In this document: in pieces, positions 53,054-61,847 of the stretch
How the letters are laid out: every line of letters starts with the position of its first letter
Position numbering within the stretch: position 1 is the first letter of the stretch
Notes under the pieces: model-generated
Databases searched by the model: none
The model's input: only the letters and a program-made list of their open reading frames with translations
What the model was told of the DNA's origin: nothing
Origin: Qipengyuania aestuarii
GTDB taxonomy: Bacteria > Pseudomonadota > Alphaproteobacteria > Sphingomonadales > Sphingomonadaceae
DNA length: 64,000 nt
Direction of reading: 5' to 3'
Assembly: GCF_019711535.1 (NCBI RefSeq)
Contig: NZ_JAIGNP010000003.1
Location: 372,001 to 436,000 of the forward strand
Made by a program: the position numbers and the translations under genes

Positions 53054-54145
53054 ATGTCAGTTCTCAAAGCCAAGCTGCCGAAATACCTCAGACAACTTGC
53101 GGCCGTTTATGACCGCGAGAAATCGACTTACCAGCGCGATGTAATTACTCACGGGAAATGGCATCTTCGCGAGGGAGTTGAGCACGACAACTGGAACGGC
53201 GGTATGGACGGACACGTCGTTCTACTTTTCGCTCCTTTGACGGTTGTCTCACAGGTCAGCGTTGGCGATCAAAGTAGCTATGCCTCATCGATCTTGGAGG
53301 ACTTGAGTAAACTTTCATCTACGGCTGATGAGTATTTCGCGGGCGTCATTATCGAAGTCGAGGACGAGTCTGATCCTGAATGTAGAGAGGCAACACCCTT
53401 TTCAGAGCGAGTGCTAGCTGATCCAGCCAAAATAGAGATTTGGAAGCCAGGCTTGGCTCGCGTCTTCATGAGTCATCGCGACAGGACAAAAGTAGAGGTC
53501 CAGCAGATTGCTGATGCGATGGAGACCTACGGGATGTCTTGCTTCGTGGCGCATGAAACCATCCCAGACGACGAGGATTGGCAAAAGGTGATCTTAGACG
53601 GGCTCGATACCATGGAAATCATGGTTGCCATTACGACGGATGATTTCAGCCAATCACCTTATTGTATGCAAGAGGTGGGGTATGCTCTTGGTCGTGGTAT
53701 TCCGGTGATTTCGCTCAAAATTGACGGTCGCGATCCTTCGGGATTTATCGCTCACAAGCAAGCCACTCGAGGGTCATTAATCGAGCCAATTACGGCTGCG
53801 CAAAAGCTCGCACCACTTTTGAGTAAACGCCTGCGAACTTTGGAGCGTTACAAATCAATACTTATTAATAGCTTTTGTCAGTCCCCATCTTTCAATGAAG
53901 CAAAGAGTCGATTTGAACGGATGAAGTCTAACGTCCCTGAGCTTACAGACGCGCAGGCCGAACAGATTTCGCTAGCGTTTGGCGACAGTGTTCAATTGAA
54001 TCAGTCGATCTATCTAACGAACCAATATCAGCGCCTTACCTCATATATGAAGAACGCGACACAGAGCGATTGGAAGATTGAGCTAAACCGACTTGTTGAG
54101 GACAAAGCCGGCCCATACGACGATCTAGATGACATCCCGTTCTAA
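53054..54145 (+). CDS. TIR-domain protein with conserved N-terminal domain (candidate defence effector)
   Basis: A 363-residue protein. Residues ~1–125 form an N-terminal domain with EHDNWNGGMDGH (residues 43–54). Residues ~135–235 form a TIR domain: ARVFMSHRDR (first strand, Ser140-His141), DDEDWQKVILDGLDTMEIMVAITTDDF (BB-loop and next helix), and SPYCMQEVGYALGRGIPVISL, where Glu207 sits at the position of the NADase catalytic Glu. The C-terminal ~120 residues are helical, unassigned. The gene is clearly more AT-rich than its surroundings, with codon use unlike the neighbours (many AAA, TTT, ATT). No partner sensor (such as ThsA) is adjacent. No convincing Shine-Dalgarno precedes the ATG. 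Confidence 0.8.
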   Translation: MSVLKAKLPKYLRQLAAVYDREKSTYQRDVITHGKWHLREGVEHDNWNGGMDGHVVLLFAPLTVVSQVSVGDQSSYASSILEDLSKLSSTADEYFAGVIIEVEDESDPECREATPFSERVLADPAKIEIWKPGLARVFMSHRDRTKVEVQQIADAMETYGMSCFVAHETIPDDEDWQKVILDGLDTMEIMVAITTDDFSQSPYCMQEVGYALGRGIPVISLKIDGRDPSGFIAHKQATRGSLIEPITAAQKLAPLLSKRLRTLERYKSILINSFCQSPSFNEAKSRFERMKSNVPELTDAQAEQISLAFGDSVQLNQSIYLTNQYQRLTSYMKNATQSDWKIELNRLVEDKAGPYDDLDDIPF

Positions 54146-54398
54146 TAGCGTCGTTTCGAACCCTCGTTGTCGCGACCCCGGACGCCAATCACTCAGTCAT
54201 ATTGTTACAGACTAACTGTTCAAATGGCAGCTTTTTGCAGCACCACTTCGACCCTGAACGTACCTAATGGCGTCGCAAGCTGCCACTGGGCGCTTCTTGG
54301 AAACAAGCGCGCCGATATCCCCACTCTCCCACAAGTCATTAGGGGGCGCCCCGGGCCCATCCGTCGAACCCGAAACTCCCCCATATTCCGCCGCGCCC

Positions 54399-56618
54399 TT
54401 AGCCGCCCTTGCGGCTGTCCTCGGCGGCGCGGACGACTTCGGCGGGCCAGGTGACCTGCGTCTGGGTCTGCGGGTTGAACACGCCGCCTTCATATTGCGC
54501 CGCTTCGGCTGCGGCGATTTCCTCGGGCGTGAGGAATTCGCTCGGCTCCAGCGCGAAGATGTCGAGGCCGCGGCTGATCTCGGTCGCGTAGATGCGGCCC
54601 TTGTACCAATAGGCCGACCAGTAACCGCCGGTCACCAGCTGGTCCTTGTCCACCGGCCCGCGGTCGAAATAGGCGATTTCGAACGGGTTGCTGGCATCGG
54701 TGAAGTCGATCACCGAAATGCCGCCCTGATACCATGCCTGCACGAAGATATCGCGCCCCGGCACGGGGATGATCGAGCCATTGTGCGCGACGCAGTTTTC
54801 CTTGTCGCTCTGCGGCGCGGGCAGCTTGTAGATGCCGCGATAGCTCAGCTTGCCGTCCTCGATCGCATAGAAGGCATCGGCGCCCCAATTGGTGGGATCG
54901 CCCGCCTGGCAGCGCGGCCGCCCGCCGCCGCCCCATTCATCGGTGAACAGCACCTTGGTACCATCGTTGTTGAAGGTGGCCGAATGCCAGTAGGCAAAGC
55001 CCTTGTCGGTCACATCGTCGATGCGTTTGGGCTGGAAGGGGTCCGAAATGTCGAGGATGATGCCATTGCCCGAACAGGCGCCGGCGGCCAGATTCTTGGC
55101 CGGGAACACGGTGATGTCGTGGCACTGGTTGGTGACAAAGGTTTCCTGCGTGCCTTCGCCGTGATTGCCGCCGCGCCACAGGCCCGCGATCTGGCCGCCC
55201 TTGGCAAAGACGCGCGGGCGGTCGACGATGCGCGCCGCCGCCGGATTGCTGACGGGGATTTCGACCACGTCGATGCTGAACAGCGCGGTTTCGTCACCGG
55301 CGGTGTCGAAGCAGCCTTCCAGCTCCTCATTATCGCGGACATAACTGGTGCCCGAATTGTAGACCACGATCCGGCGCTCGTCGGCGCTGACGATCGAATG
55401 GGTGTGGCTGCCGCGGCAGGTCTGCACCAGCCCGACCTGGCGCGGGCGGGTGATGTCCGAAATGTCGAAGATGCGCAGGCCGCGGAAGCGCTCCTCGCTG
55501 ACCTTGCCGGCGACGCCTTCAAGGCCGCAATCGACCCGGGCGCGGCTGTCCTGCACGCTCATGATCAACAGATCGCCGACGATCGACACGTCGCCCTGCC
55601 CGCCGGGGCAGACGGTGGAGGACACCAGCTGCGGCACGCCGTCCGCGCCCAGGCGATAGGCGTTGAAACCGTGATAGCTGCCCGCCACCATCAGATCGCC
55701 CGCAAAGGCGATGTCGGTATTGGCGAAATCGAGCAGCGAGCCGCGCTTGCCGAACTGGGGCTTTTCCTCCTCGGCATCCTCTGCCGCCGCGGCTTCAGCC
55801 CTGGGGGATTTGGCCTTGCCTTCCTTCTCGTCCTCGTCCTTCTCGATCAGCGGCTGCAATTGCGCGGGGTTCTGGGGATCGAAGAACCCGGCGGGCTTGG
55901 GCTGCGCGGCCACGAGGCGCAGGTTCAGGATCGCCTCGCCCGCATCGCGGAAGCCCGCGGACAGCGTGGCTCGCGGATCGCGGGACAGTTCGGCCAGCAC
56001 CGAATTCATGCGGTCGATTTCCGCCTGCTGGTCGGTCACCACATCGTTGGTGAATTCGAACAGGACGGGCTCATAGGCGCTGCCGGGGGCATCGTGCAGC
56101 TCGTCCACCATGTCGAGCGCGCCCTTGTGATGGGCGATCATCAGCTGGAGGAACAGCTCGTCGAAAGCGGTGCCGTTGGAGGCAGCGAGCCGGGTCATCT
56201 GCTCGGGCGTCGCCATGCCCTTCATCAGCCCCATGCCATGCGCCGCGGTATGCATCGAATGCGGCATGGCGATCTGTTCGCGGCGCTGCTCCAGCCATTC
56301 GCGCATGAATGTCATCTCGTCGCGCTGGCCCGCCTCGATCCGGTCGGCGGTCTTGAGGATGGCATCGTTATTGGTGCGATCGGGCGCCAGCCGCGCCATG
56401 TCGACCGCCTGCTGGTGATGCGCGATCATGCCCTGCATGAAACGCACGTCGGCCGGCGAATAGCGCGTGTCGGACAGGGCGATGGCTTCCGCCTCGCCGA
56501 TCACCCGCGGCGCTTCGCCCGGCGCGCCCGGCAGCACGATCGGGGCGGATTGCGCCATCGCGACACTCGAAGTGGAAAGGAGCAGGCCGCAGGCAGCGGC
56601 GCGGAACAGATTGGTCAT
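54399..56618 (-). CDS. DUF305–LVIVD-repeat fusion protein, secreted
   Basis: A 739-residue protein with a signal peptide (MTNLFRAAACGLLLSTSSVAMA). A DUF305 domain spans roughly residues 40–215 (two copies of the MIAHHQQAVDMA / MIAHHKGALDMV motif). An acidic Glu/Lys/Ala linker covers about residues 255–285. A C-terminal beta-propeller-like part with LVIVD-type repeats follows (RIFDISDITRPRQVGLVQT, GIILDISDPFQPKRI, ISVIDFTDASNPFEIAYFD). Both domain types recur in periplasmic proteins. A role with metals is possible for DUF305, but the propeller suggests binding or scaffolding. Start ATG 56618; GTG 56633 is an alternative. Confidence 0.88.
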   Translation of the reverse strand: MTNLFRAAACGLLLSTSSVAMAQSAPIVLPGAPGEAPRVIGEAEAIALSDTRYSPADVRFMQGMIAHHQQAVDMARLAPDRTNNDAILKTADRIEAGQRDEMTFMREWLEQRREQIAMPHSMHTAAHGMGLMKGMATPEQMTRLAASNGTAFDELFLQLMIAHHKGALDMVDELHDAPGSAYEPVLFEFTNDVVTDQQAEIDRMNSVLAELSRDPRATLSAGFRDAGEAILNLRLVAAQPKPAGFFDPQNPAQLQPLIEKDEDEKEGKAKSPRAEAAAAEDAEEEKPQFGKRGSLLDFANTDIAFAGDLMVAGSYHGFNAYRLGADGVPQLVSSTVCPGGQGDVSIVGDLLIMSVQDSRARVDCGLEGVAGKVSEERFRGLRIFDISDITRPRQVGLVQTCRGSHTHSIVSADERRIVVYNSGTSYVRDNEELEGCFDTAGDETALFSIDVVEIPVSNPAAARIVDRPRVFAKGGQIAGLWRGGNHGEGTQETFVTNQCHDITVFPAKNLAAGACSGNGIILDISDPFQPKRIDDVTDKGFAYWHSATFNNDGTKVLFTDEWGGGGRPRCQAGDPTNWGADAFYAIEDGKLSYRGIYKLPAPQSDKENCVAHNGSIIPVPGRDIFVQAWYQGGISVIDFTDASNPFEIAYFDRGPVDKDQLVTGGYWSAYWYKGRIYATEISRGLDIFALEPSEFLTPEEIAAAEAAQYEGGVFNPQTQTQVTWPAEVVRAAEDSRKGG

Positions 56619-56810
56619 GAAACAGGTCCCCAAGATTGATGCGGGCGATGAAGACTCAGCTTCGCCGCCGGGTCAACCGGACAATCTGCGAACGTCATGG
56701 ACGATCTGCCGGGTTCCGGGCCCGCTCCATCCGATCAAGACGGTGTTCGGGGACCATTTCGGAACACCGGCCGTTGGTTGCGCGAGACCCAATTACTGGA
56801 GGAGACATCC

Positions 56811-57218
56811 ATGAAACTGCCGCACAAGGCCCATGTCGCAATCGTCGATGGTGAGAATTTCACCGTCATGCAGAACACCGGCCAGCCCTTCGAACCCAAG
56901 CTCGAAGGCGCCCAGAAACCCGATCTCGAAGCCACCAATTTCAGCGCCGGGATCAAGCATCAGGACGATATGGGGCAGCGTCACGGCGCCACCGACCTCA
57001 ACGAACTCGCCCACGGCGCGGCGGCCGCGGAATGGCTGAATGCCAAGGCGGTCGCCGGGGAAATCAATGATTTGCTAGTGATCGCGGACCCCAAGACCCT
57101 TGGCGAAATGCGCCGCCATTATCATTCCGAACTCGAAAAACGGCTGGTCGGAGAAATCGACAAGACGATGACCGGAGAACCCACAGACCGCATCGAAAAG
57201 GCTATTGCCGCGGCCTGA
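56811..57218 (+). CDS. host attachment protein family (Host_attach)
   Basis: A 135-residue protein of the family named after a plant-attachment protein of Agrobacterium. Features are KAHVAIVDGENFTVMQNTG at the N-terminus, a middle low-complexity DDMGQRHGATDLNELAHGAAAAEWLNA, and LLVIADPKTLGEMRRHYHSELEKRLVGEIDKTMTGEP, with the DPKTLGEMR and KTxT elements seen in the family. A role in attachment is not shown here. GGAGGAG lies just before the ATG at 56811. It is divergent from the DUF305–LVIVD gene. Confidence 0.82.
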   Translation: MKLPHKAHVAIVDGENFTVMQNTGQPFEPKLEGAQKPDLEATNFSAGIKHQDDMGQRHGATDLNELAHGAAAAEWLNAKAVAGEINDLLVIADPKTLGEMRRHYHSELEKRLVGEIDKTMTGEPTDRIEKAIAAA

Positions 57219-57363
57219 TTTGGTCAAGAAATCGGCTCTTAACTGCTAATAGCCGATAGTATCTCCAGCGCTGCCGCGACACAATTCGTCGCGGCAGTGC
57301 TTGCACCTTTTCGCCACATATCGTTAATGTCCTGAAAACCATCGATTTGGTAACGGGATAGCC

Positions 57364-58377
57364 ATGCGGATCAGAAAACTCGGGAACATGCTGGCAGCCG
57401 GGGCACTTGCTCTGGGCCTGCCCGCCATCGCCAATGCGCAGGGATATACTGCGCAATTCGATCAGGTTCTGGGGACCGAAGCGCGGACCCCGCAGACATA
57501 CGAAGCGGTATATGACGATCCCCTCGGCCAGCGTATTTCCCAGCTCGCGGAAGGCTCGCAAGGCCGCATCGGGGTCTATGCCATCGACCTCACCACGGGG
57601 CACGAAGTCGGCGTTCTGGCCGATCAGCGCTTCCCCATGGCCAGCACCAGCAAGGTGGCCATCGCCGCCACCTATCTCGCCGGTGTCGATGCCGGGAAAT
57701 GGAGCCTGACCAGCGAATGGCGGCTGCCGCGTCCGGGCGGCGCCTTTCTGTCCGGCAAGCAGCATCTCGACCTGATGATCAGCAAGAGCTGCAATGCCTG
57801 CACCGATGCCCTGCTGAACGCGGTCGGCGGCCCGCAGGCCGTCAATGAATGGATGCGCGGCGCGGGGATCACCGAATTCCAACTGACCCGCGATATTGCG
57901 ACGCTGGTGCGCGAAGACGGACGCGTCGATCCCGCTTCCGCCGTGGATTTCCGCGACAGCGCGACCCCGCGCGCCATGGGCCAGCTTCTGGCGGGCATCT
58001 ATCAGGGCAAGTGGCTCAGCGCCTCTTCGCGCGGCGTCCTGATGAACGCCATGCGCGCCACCACCACCGGCAAGAAGAGGATGCGCTCTGCCCTGCCGAC
58101 CAGCGCCGGCTTGGCGCACAAGACCGGCACGCTTGCCCGCACCGCGAGCGACATCGGGATCTTCCACACGCCCGACGGCCGCGCGGTTGCTGTTGCGATC
58201 TATGTCACCGGGCAGAGCCCTTCGATGGCGGTCGAGAATGGCGACCGGAGCCGCAAGCTCCAAGCGCGGCAAATGCGCGACGCCCGCATCTCGACGATCA
58301 CCGGCGCGCTATACCGCGGCTTTGCCGACCGTAAGGCTGACGGCCGCGTCTGGGCGGATGCCGATTACGGCGGCTGA
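57364..58377 (+). CDS. divergent class A beta-lactamase-like serine hydrolase
   Basis: A 337-residue secreted protein with a signal peptide (MRIRKLGNMLAAGALALGLPAIANA). It has the S94-T-S-K97 motif (PMASTSKVA), an S142-C-N element in place of SDN (KSCNACTDALL), and the HKTGTL box. The class A Omega-loop Glu (ExxLN) is not found where expected; that region reads TRDIATLVREDGRVDP. The protein is longer than typical TEM-like enzymes. It may be a penicillin-binding or esterase-like enzyme, or a lactamase with changed deacylation. Beta-lactam hydrolysis should not be assumed. Confidence 0.82.
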   Translation: MRIRKLGNMLAAGALALGLPAIANAQGYTAQFDQVLGTEARTPQTYEAVYDDPLGQRISQLAEGSQGRIGVYAIDLTTGHEVGVLADQRFPMASTSKVAIAATYLAGVDAGKWSLTSEWRLPRPGGAFLSGKQHLDLMISKSCNACTDALLNAVGGPQAVNEWMRGAGITEFQLTRDIATLVREDGRVDPASAVDFRDSATPRAMGQLLAGIYQGKWLSASSRGVLMNAMRATTTGKKRMRSALPTSAGLAHKTGTLARTASDIGIFHTPDGRAVAVAIYVTGQSPSMAVENGDRSRKLQARQMRDARISTITGALYRGFADRKADGRVWADADYGG

Positions 58378-58423
58378 TTTCAGCGGATTTATAAATCCCA
58401 CGCACCGAAGTTCGTGGGCCATA

Positions 58424-58465
58424 AAGAAAGGGCGGCGCCATCTGGCACCACCCTTCTTTTTTGGA
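58424..58465 (-). terminator. bidirectional hairpin terminator between the lactamase-like and lipoprotein genes
   Basis: On the minus strand GGGTGGTGCC-AGAT-GGCGCCGCCC pairs fully with two G·U pairs and is flanked by A- and T-rich runs, forming a strong terminator for the lipoprotein gene. On the plus strand the same positions give C·A mismatches, so the structure is weaker in that direction, though T residues follow. A separate CCCACG/CGTGGG hairpin is at 58397–58418. Confidence 0.8.
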
Positions 58466-58496
58466 ACGGTGAACCGTCCCGCAAAGCTGAACCGAA

Positions 58497-58769
58497 TTAG
58501 TCGGCCTGAGCTTCTGCGGTGGTTTCGTCCTGAACGTCGGCTTCGACTTCAGCAGCAGCTGCGTCAGCGTCGGCAGCCATTTCGTCAGCGCCAGCTTCCA
58601 TTTCAGCAGCGCCTTCTTCCATGGTGTTGCCAGCGGCTTCCATGTTGGCTTCGGTGTCGGCAGCAGCCGAATCAACGGTTTCGCCAGCGGAATCTTCGGT
58701 TGCTTCCGAGCAAGCAGCGAGCGAGAGAGCAGCGGCCGAAGCGGCAGCAACGAGTGCGATCTTACGCAT
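58497..58769 (-). CDS. third small acidic lipoprotein
   Basis: A 90-residue protein with a lipoprotein signal (MRKIALVAAASAAALSLAAC, Cys20) and an Ala/Glu/Asp-rich mature part that looks helical (EANMEAAGNTMEEGAAEMEAGADEMAADADAA). The signal is close to that of the lipoprotein at 36644–36886 (MKKIALVAALPVVLTLAAC). AAGGA precedes the ATG. Function unknown; these proteins may be abundant, highly expressed envelope components, as the strong SD and terminator would allow. Confidence 0.75.
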   Translation of the reverse strand: MRKIALVAAASAAALSLAACSEATEDSAGETVDSAAADTEANMEAAGNTMEEGAAEMEAGADEMAADADAAAAEVEADVQDETTAEAQAD

Positions 58770-59010
58770 AATGGTAAATCCTTAAACAGCGAGTTCTGAA
58801 TGCGGAGAGGAACTCCATCCCCGCGCAAGGCCATCCAAATCCGGCCTTACGGTGTCTAAATAGTGGCGACATTGTGGCACTGCAAGCCTTTTTGCCCCAA
58901 TCTGCCACGATCCTGCCGCAATCCCGCGCATTTACGCCATTTTTACTTTCATCTTTTTTCCACCCCTTGGCGCTCCCCATCCGCGCGGCTGGCTGCTAGT
59001 GCCCCATGCG

Positions 59011-61845
59011 ATGGCAGACAAGCAGCACCTCTATCTCGTCGACGGTTCGGCCTATATCTTCAGGGCATATCACCGGCTTCCTCCGCTGACCGATCCGGAA
59101 GGCACGCCGGTCGGCGCGGTCTATGGCTACACCACCATGCTGTGGAAGCTGGCGGACGATCTCGACAAGGCAGACGGTCCGACGCATCTCGCCGTGATTC
59201 TCGACAAGTCGAGCCACAGTTTCCGCAATGAGATCTACGATCAGTACAAGGCCAATCGCCCCGATCCGCCAGAGGATCTGGTGCCGCAATTCCCGCTGAT
59301 TCGCGACGCCACCCGCGCCTTCAGCCTCCCCTGTATCGAGGAGCCCGACGTCGAGGCCGACGACATGATCGCATCCTATGCCCGCGCCGCGCAGGCGAAG
59401 GGCTGGGACGTGACGATCGTCTCTTCCGACAAGGATCTGATGCAGCTGGTCGGTGAGAAAGACGGCGCCAGGATCGACATGCTCGATACGATGAAAAGCG
59501 CGCGCATCTATATCGAGGAGGTCGAGGAAAAGTTCGGTGTGCCGCCCGAAAAGGTGGGCGACGTGCTGGCGCTGATGGGCGATTCGGTCGACAACATCCC
59601 CGGCATCTTCGGCGTCGGCCCCAAGACGGCGAGCAAACTCATCGCCGAACATGGCGATCTGACCGCCGCGCTCGATGCGGCCGAGGGCATGAAGAAGAGC
59701 AAGCTCAAGGAACGCCTGATCGAGCACCGGGCCAATGCCGAGCTCAGCCGGGTGCTCGTCACCCTGCGCGAAGATTGCGGCCTGCCCATCGATCTAGAGG
59801 ACATGAAGCTCGACGGTGTGCCTTCCGAACCGCTCGCGGCGTTCCTGAAAAAGCACGGCTTCACCAGCCTGCTGCGGCGCCTGGAATCGGGCACAGGCAG
59901 CCCCAACCGCGCAACCGATCTCAATCCGCCGAAGCAGGAAACAGCGGGCAGCAAGCCCAGCGACGAAGGCAACGCCCAGCCCCTGCCCGACATGCCCGCC
60001 GTCGATCGCAGCGCCTATGAATGCGTCCAGACCGCGGAGCGCCTGCAATCCTGGATCGACCGGGCCCGCGAAGCGCGGGTGGTGGCCGTGGACACGGAAA
60101 CCAGCTCGCTCGACTGCATGCAATGCGATCTGGTCGGCATCAGCCTTGCGCTGGGGCCCAATGATGCCTGCTACATCCCCCTCGCCCATGGCGGGAGCGA
60201 CATGTTCGCCGAACGGCCCGACCAGGTCGAGATGAAGGCGGCGCTGGAAATGCTGAAACCGCTGCTGGAAGACGATGCGGTGCTCAAGATATTCCAGAAC
60301 GGCAAATATGACCTCAACGTTCTCTCGCGCAACGGGATCGAGGTGTCACCGATCGACGACACGATGATCATCAGCTTCGCGCTGGACGCGGGCCGGAGCG
60401 AAGCGGGTATCGGCGGCGGACACGGCATGGACGAGCTGGCCGAGCGCCATCTCGGCCATACCTGCCTCAGCTTCAAGGACGTCTGCGGAACGGGCAAGAA
60501 GGCGATCCCCTTCGGCGAGGTACCGCTCGATAAGGCGACCGAATATGCCGCCGAAGACGCCGACGTGACCTGGCGTCTCTATAAGCATTTGCGCCGCCGC
60601 CTCCCCCTCGAAGGAGGGACCAAGGTTTACGAACGCGTGGACCGTCCGCTGGTCCCCGTGGTGGCGGGAATGGAACGTCACGGCATCAAGGTGGATCGTG
60701 CGCAGCTCGCGCGCCTGTCGGAAGAATTCGCCACCGAAACCGCGCGGCTCGAAGGCGAAATCCACGAGCTCGCCGGGCAGGAATTCGCCGTCGGCAGCCC
60801 CAAGCAGCTGGGCGAAATCCTCTTCGACAAGCTGGGCCACAAGGGCGGCAAGAAAGGCAAGAGCGGGCAGTATTCGACCGACCAGTCAGTGCTCGAACGC
60901 CTCTCCGGCGATGGTGCGGAAATCGCCGACAAGGTGCTGGAATGGCGGCAGCTGACCAAGCTGAAATCGACCTATACCGATGCGCTGCAACAGGCCATCA
61001 ATCCGCTGACCGGCAGAGTGCATACCAGCTACAGCCTGGTAGGAGCGCAGACCGGGCGCCTGTCCTCGACCGATCCGAACCTCCAGAACATCCCGATCCG
61101 CACAGAAATCGGCCGCCAGATCCGCGAAGCCTTCGTCGCGGATGAAGGCAATATCCTGCTCGCGGCCGACTATTCGCAGATCGAACTGCGCCTGGCTGCA
61201 CACATGGCCGATGTCGGTCCGCTTCGCGAAGCGTTCGAGGAGGGCGAGGACATCCATTCGCGCACCGCCAGCGAGATGTTCGGCGAAGTCACCCGCGATA
61301 CGCGAGCCCGCGCCAAGACGATCAACTTCGCTATTCTCTACGGTATTTCGCGCTGGGGCCTGGCGGGTCGCCTGAAGGTCGAACCCGACGAAGCGCAGGC
61401 AATGATCGATACGTATTTCAAGCGTTTCCCGGGCATCCAGAAATACATCCTCCACACGCTCGAAAGCGTGCGCGAGAAAGGGTATTCGGAGACGCTGTTC
61501 GGCCGCAAGACATGGTTCCCCCGGATCAATTCGAAGAACCCGAACGAACGCGCCGGTTCCGAACGCGCGGCGATCAATGCGCCCATCCAGGGCACCAGCG
61601 CCGACATCATCAAACGGGCCATGGTGCGCATGGGGCCGGCGCTTGAGGAGGCTGGCCTCGGCCATGTCCGAATGCTGCTGCAGGTCCACGACGAACTGGT
61701 CTTCGAATTACCCGAAGCCGATGCCGATGCGGCATCGCAGGTCATCGAGCGGGTGATGGCAGGTGCGGCACGGCCCGCTGTGGATCTGTCGGTGCCCCTT
61801 GGCATCGACATCGGTACCGGCAAGAGCTGGGGGGCGGCGCACTAG
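59011..61845 (+). CDS. polA: DNA polymerase I
   Basis: A 944-residue Pol I with three domains. The 5'-3' exonuclease (residues ~1–290) includes YLVDGSAYIFRAYH, VSSDKDLMQLVG and SDVNIPGI-type GDSVDNIPGIFGVGPKTASKL. The 3'-5' exonuclease is intact (VAVDTETSSLD, DxE at residues 361–363). The polymerase domain includes DYSQIELRLAAHMA, RARAKTINFAILYGIS (O-helix) and LLQVHDELVFE (motif C, with the catalytic His-Asp-Glu). Proofreading is therefore expected. Start ATG 59011; GTG 58999 is an alternative four codons earlier. The HWE kinase gene follows at once. Confidence 0.97.
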   Translation: MADKQHLYLVDGSAYIFRAYHRLPPLTDPEGTPVGAVYGYTTMLWKLADDLDKADGPTHLAVILDKSSHSFRNEIYDQYKANRPDPPEDLVPQFPLIRDATRAFSLPCIEEPDVEADDMIASYARAAQAKGWDVTIVSSDKDLMQLVGEKDGARIDMLDTMKSARIYIEEVEEKFGVPPEKVGDVLALMGDSVDNIPGIFGVGPKTASKLIAEHGDLTAALDAAEGMKKSKLKERLIEHRANAELSRVLVTLREDCGLPIDLEDMKLDGVPSEPLAAFLKKHGFTSLLRRLESGTGSPNRATDLNPPKQETAGSKPSDEGNAQPLPDMPAVDRSAYECVQTAERLQSWIDRAREARVVAVDTETSSLDCMQCDLVGISLALGPNDACYIPLAHGGSDMFAERPDQVEMKAALEMLKPLLEDDAVLKIFQNGKYDLNVLSRNGIEVSPIDDTMIISFALDAGRSEAGIGGGHGMDELAERHLGHTCLSFKDVCGTGKKAIPFGEVPLDKATEYAAEDADVTWRLYKHLRRRLPLEGGTKVYERVDRPLVPVVAGMERHGIKVDRAQLARLSEEFATETARLEGEIHELAGQEFAVGSPKQLGEILFDKLGHKGGKKGKSGQYSTDQSVLERLSGDGAEIADKVLEWRQLTKLKSTYTDALQQAINPLTGRVHTSYSLVGAQTGRLSSTDPNLQNIPIRTEIGRQIREAFVADEGNILLAADYSQIELRLAAHMADVGPLREAFEEGEDIHSRTASEMFGEVTRDTRARAKTINFAILYGISRWGLAGRLKVEPDEAQAMIDTYFKRFPGIQKYILHTLESVREKGYSETLFGRKTWFPRINSKNPNERAGSERAAINAPIQGTSADIIKRAMVRMGPALEEAGLGHVRMLLQVHDELVFELPEADADAASQVIERVMAGAARPAVDLSVPLGIDIGTGKSWGAAH

Positions 61846-61847
61846 TG

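Noticed and set aside
54267-56639. 790-codon plus frame opposite the DUF305–LVIVD gene
   Set aside because: Antisense; the minus frame has a signal peptide and recognisable domains.
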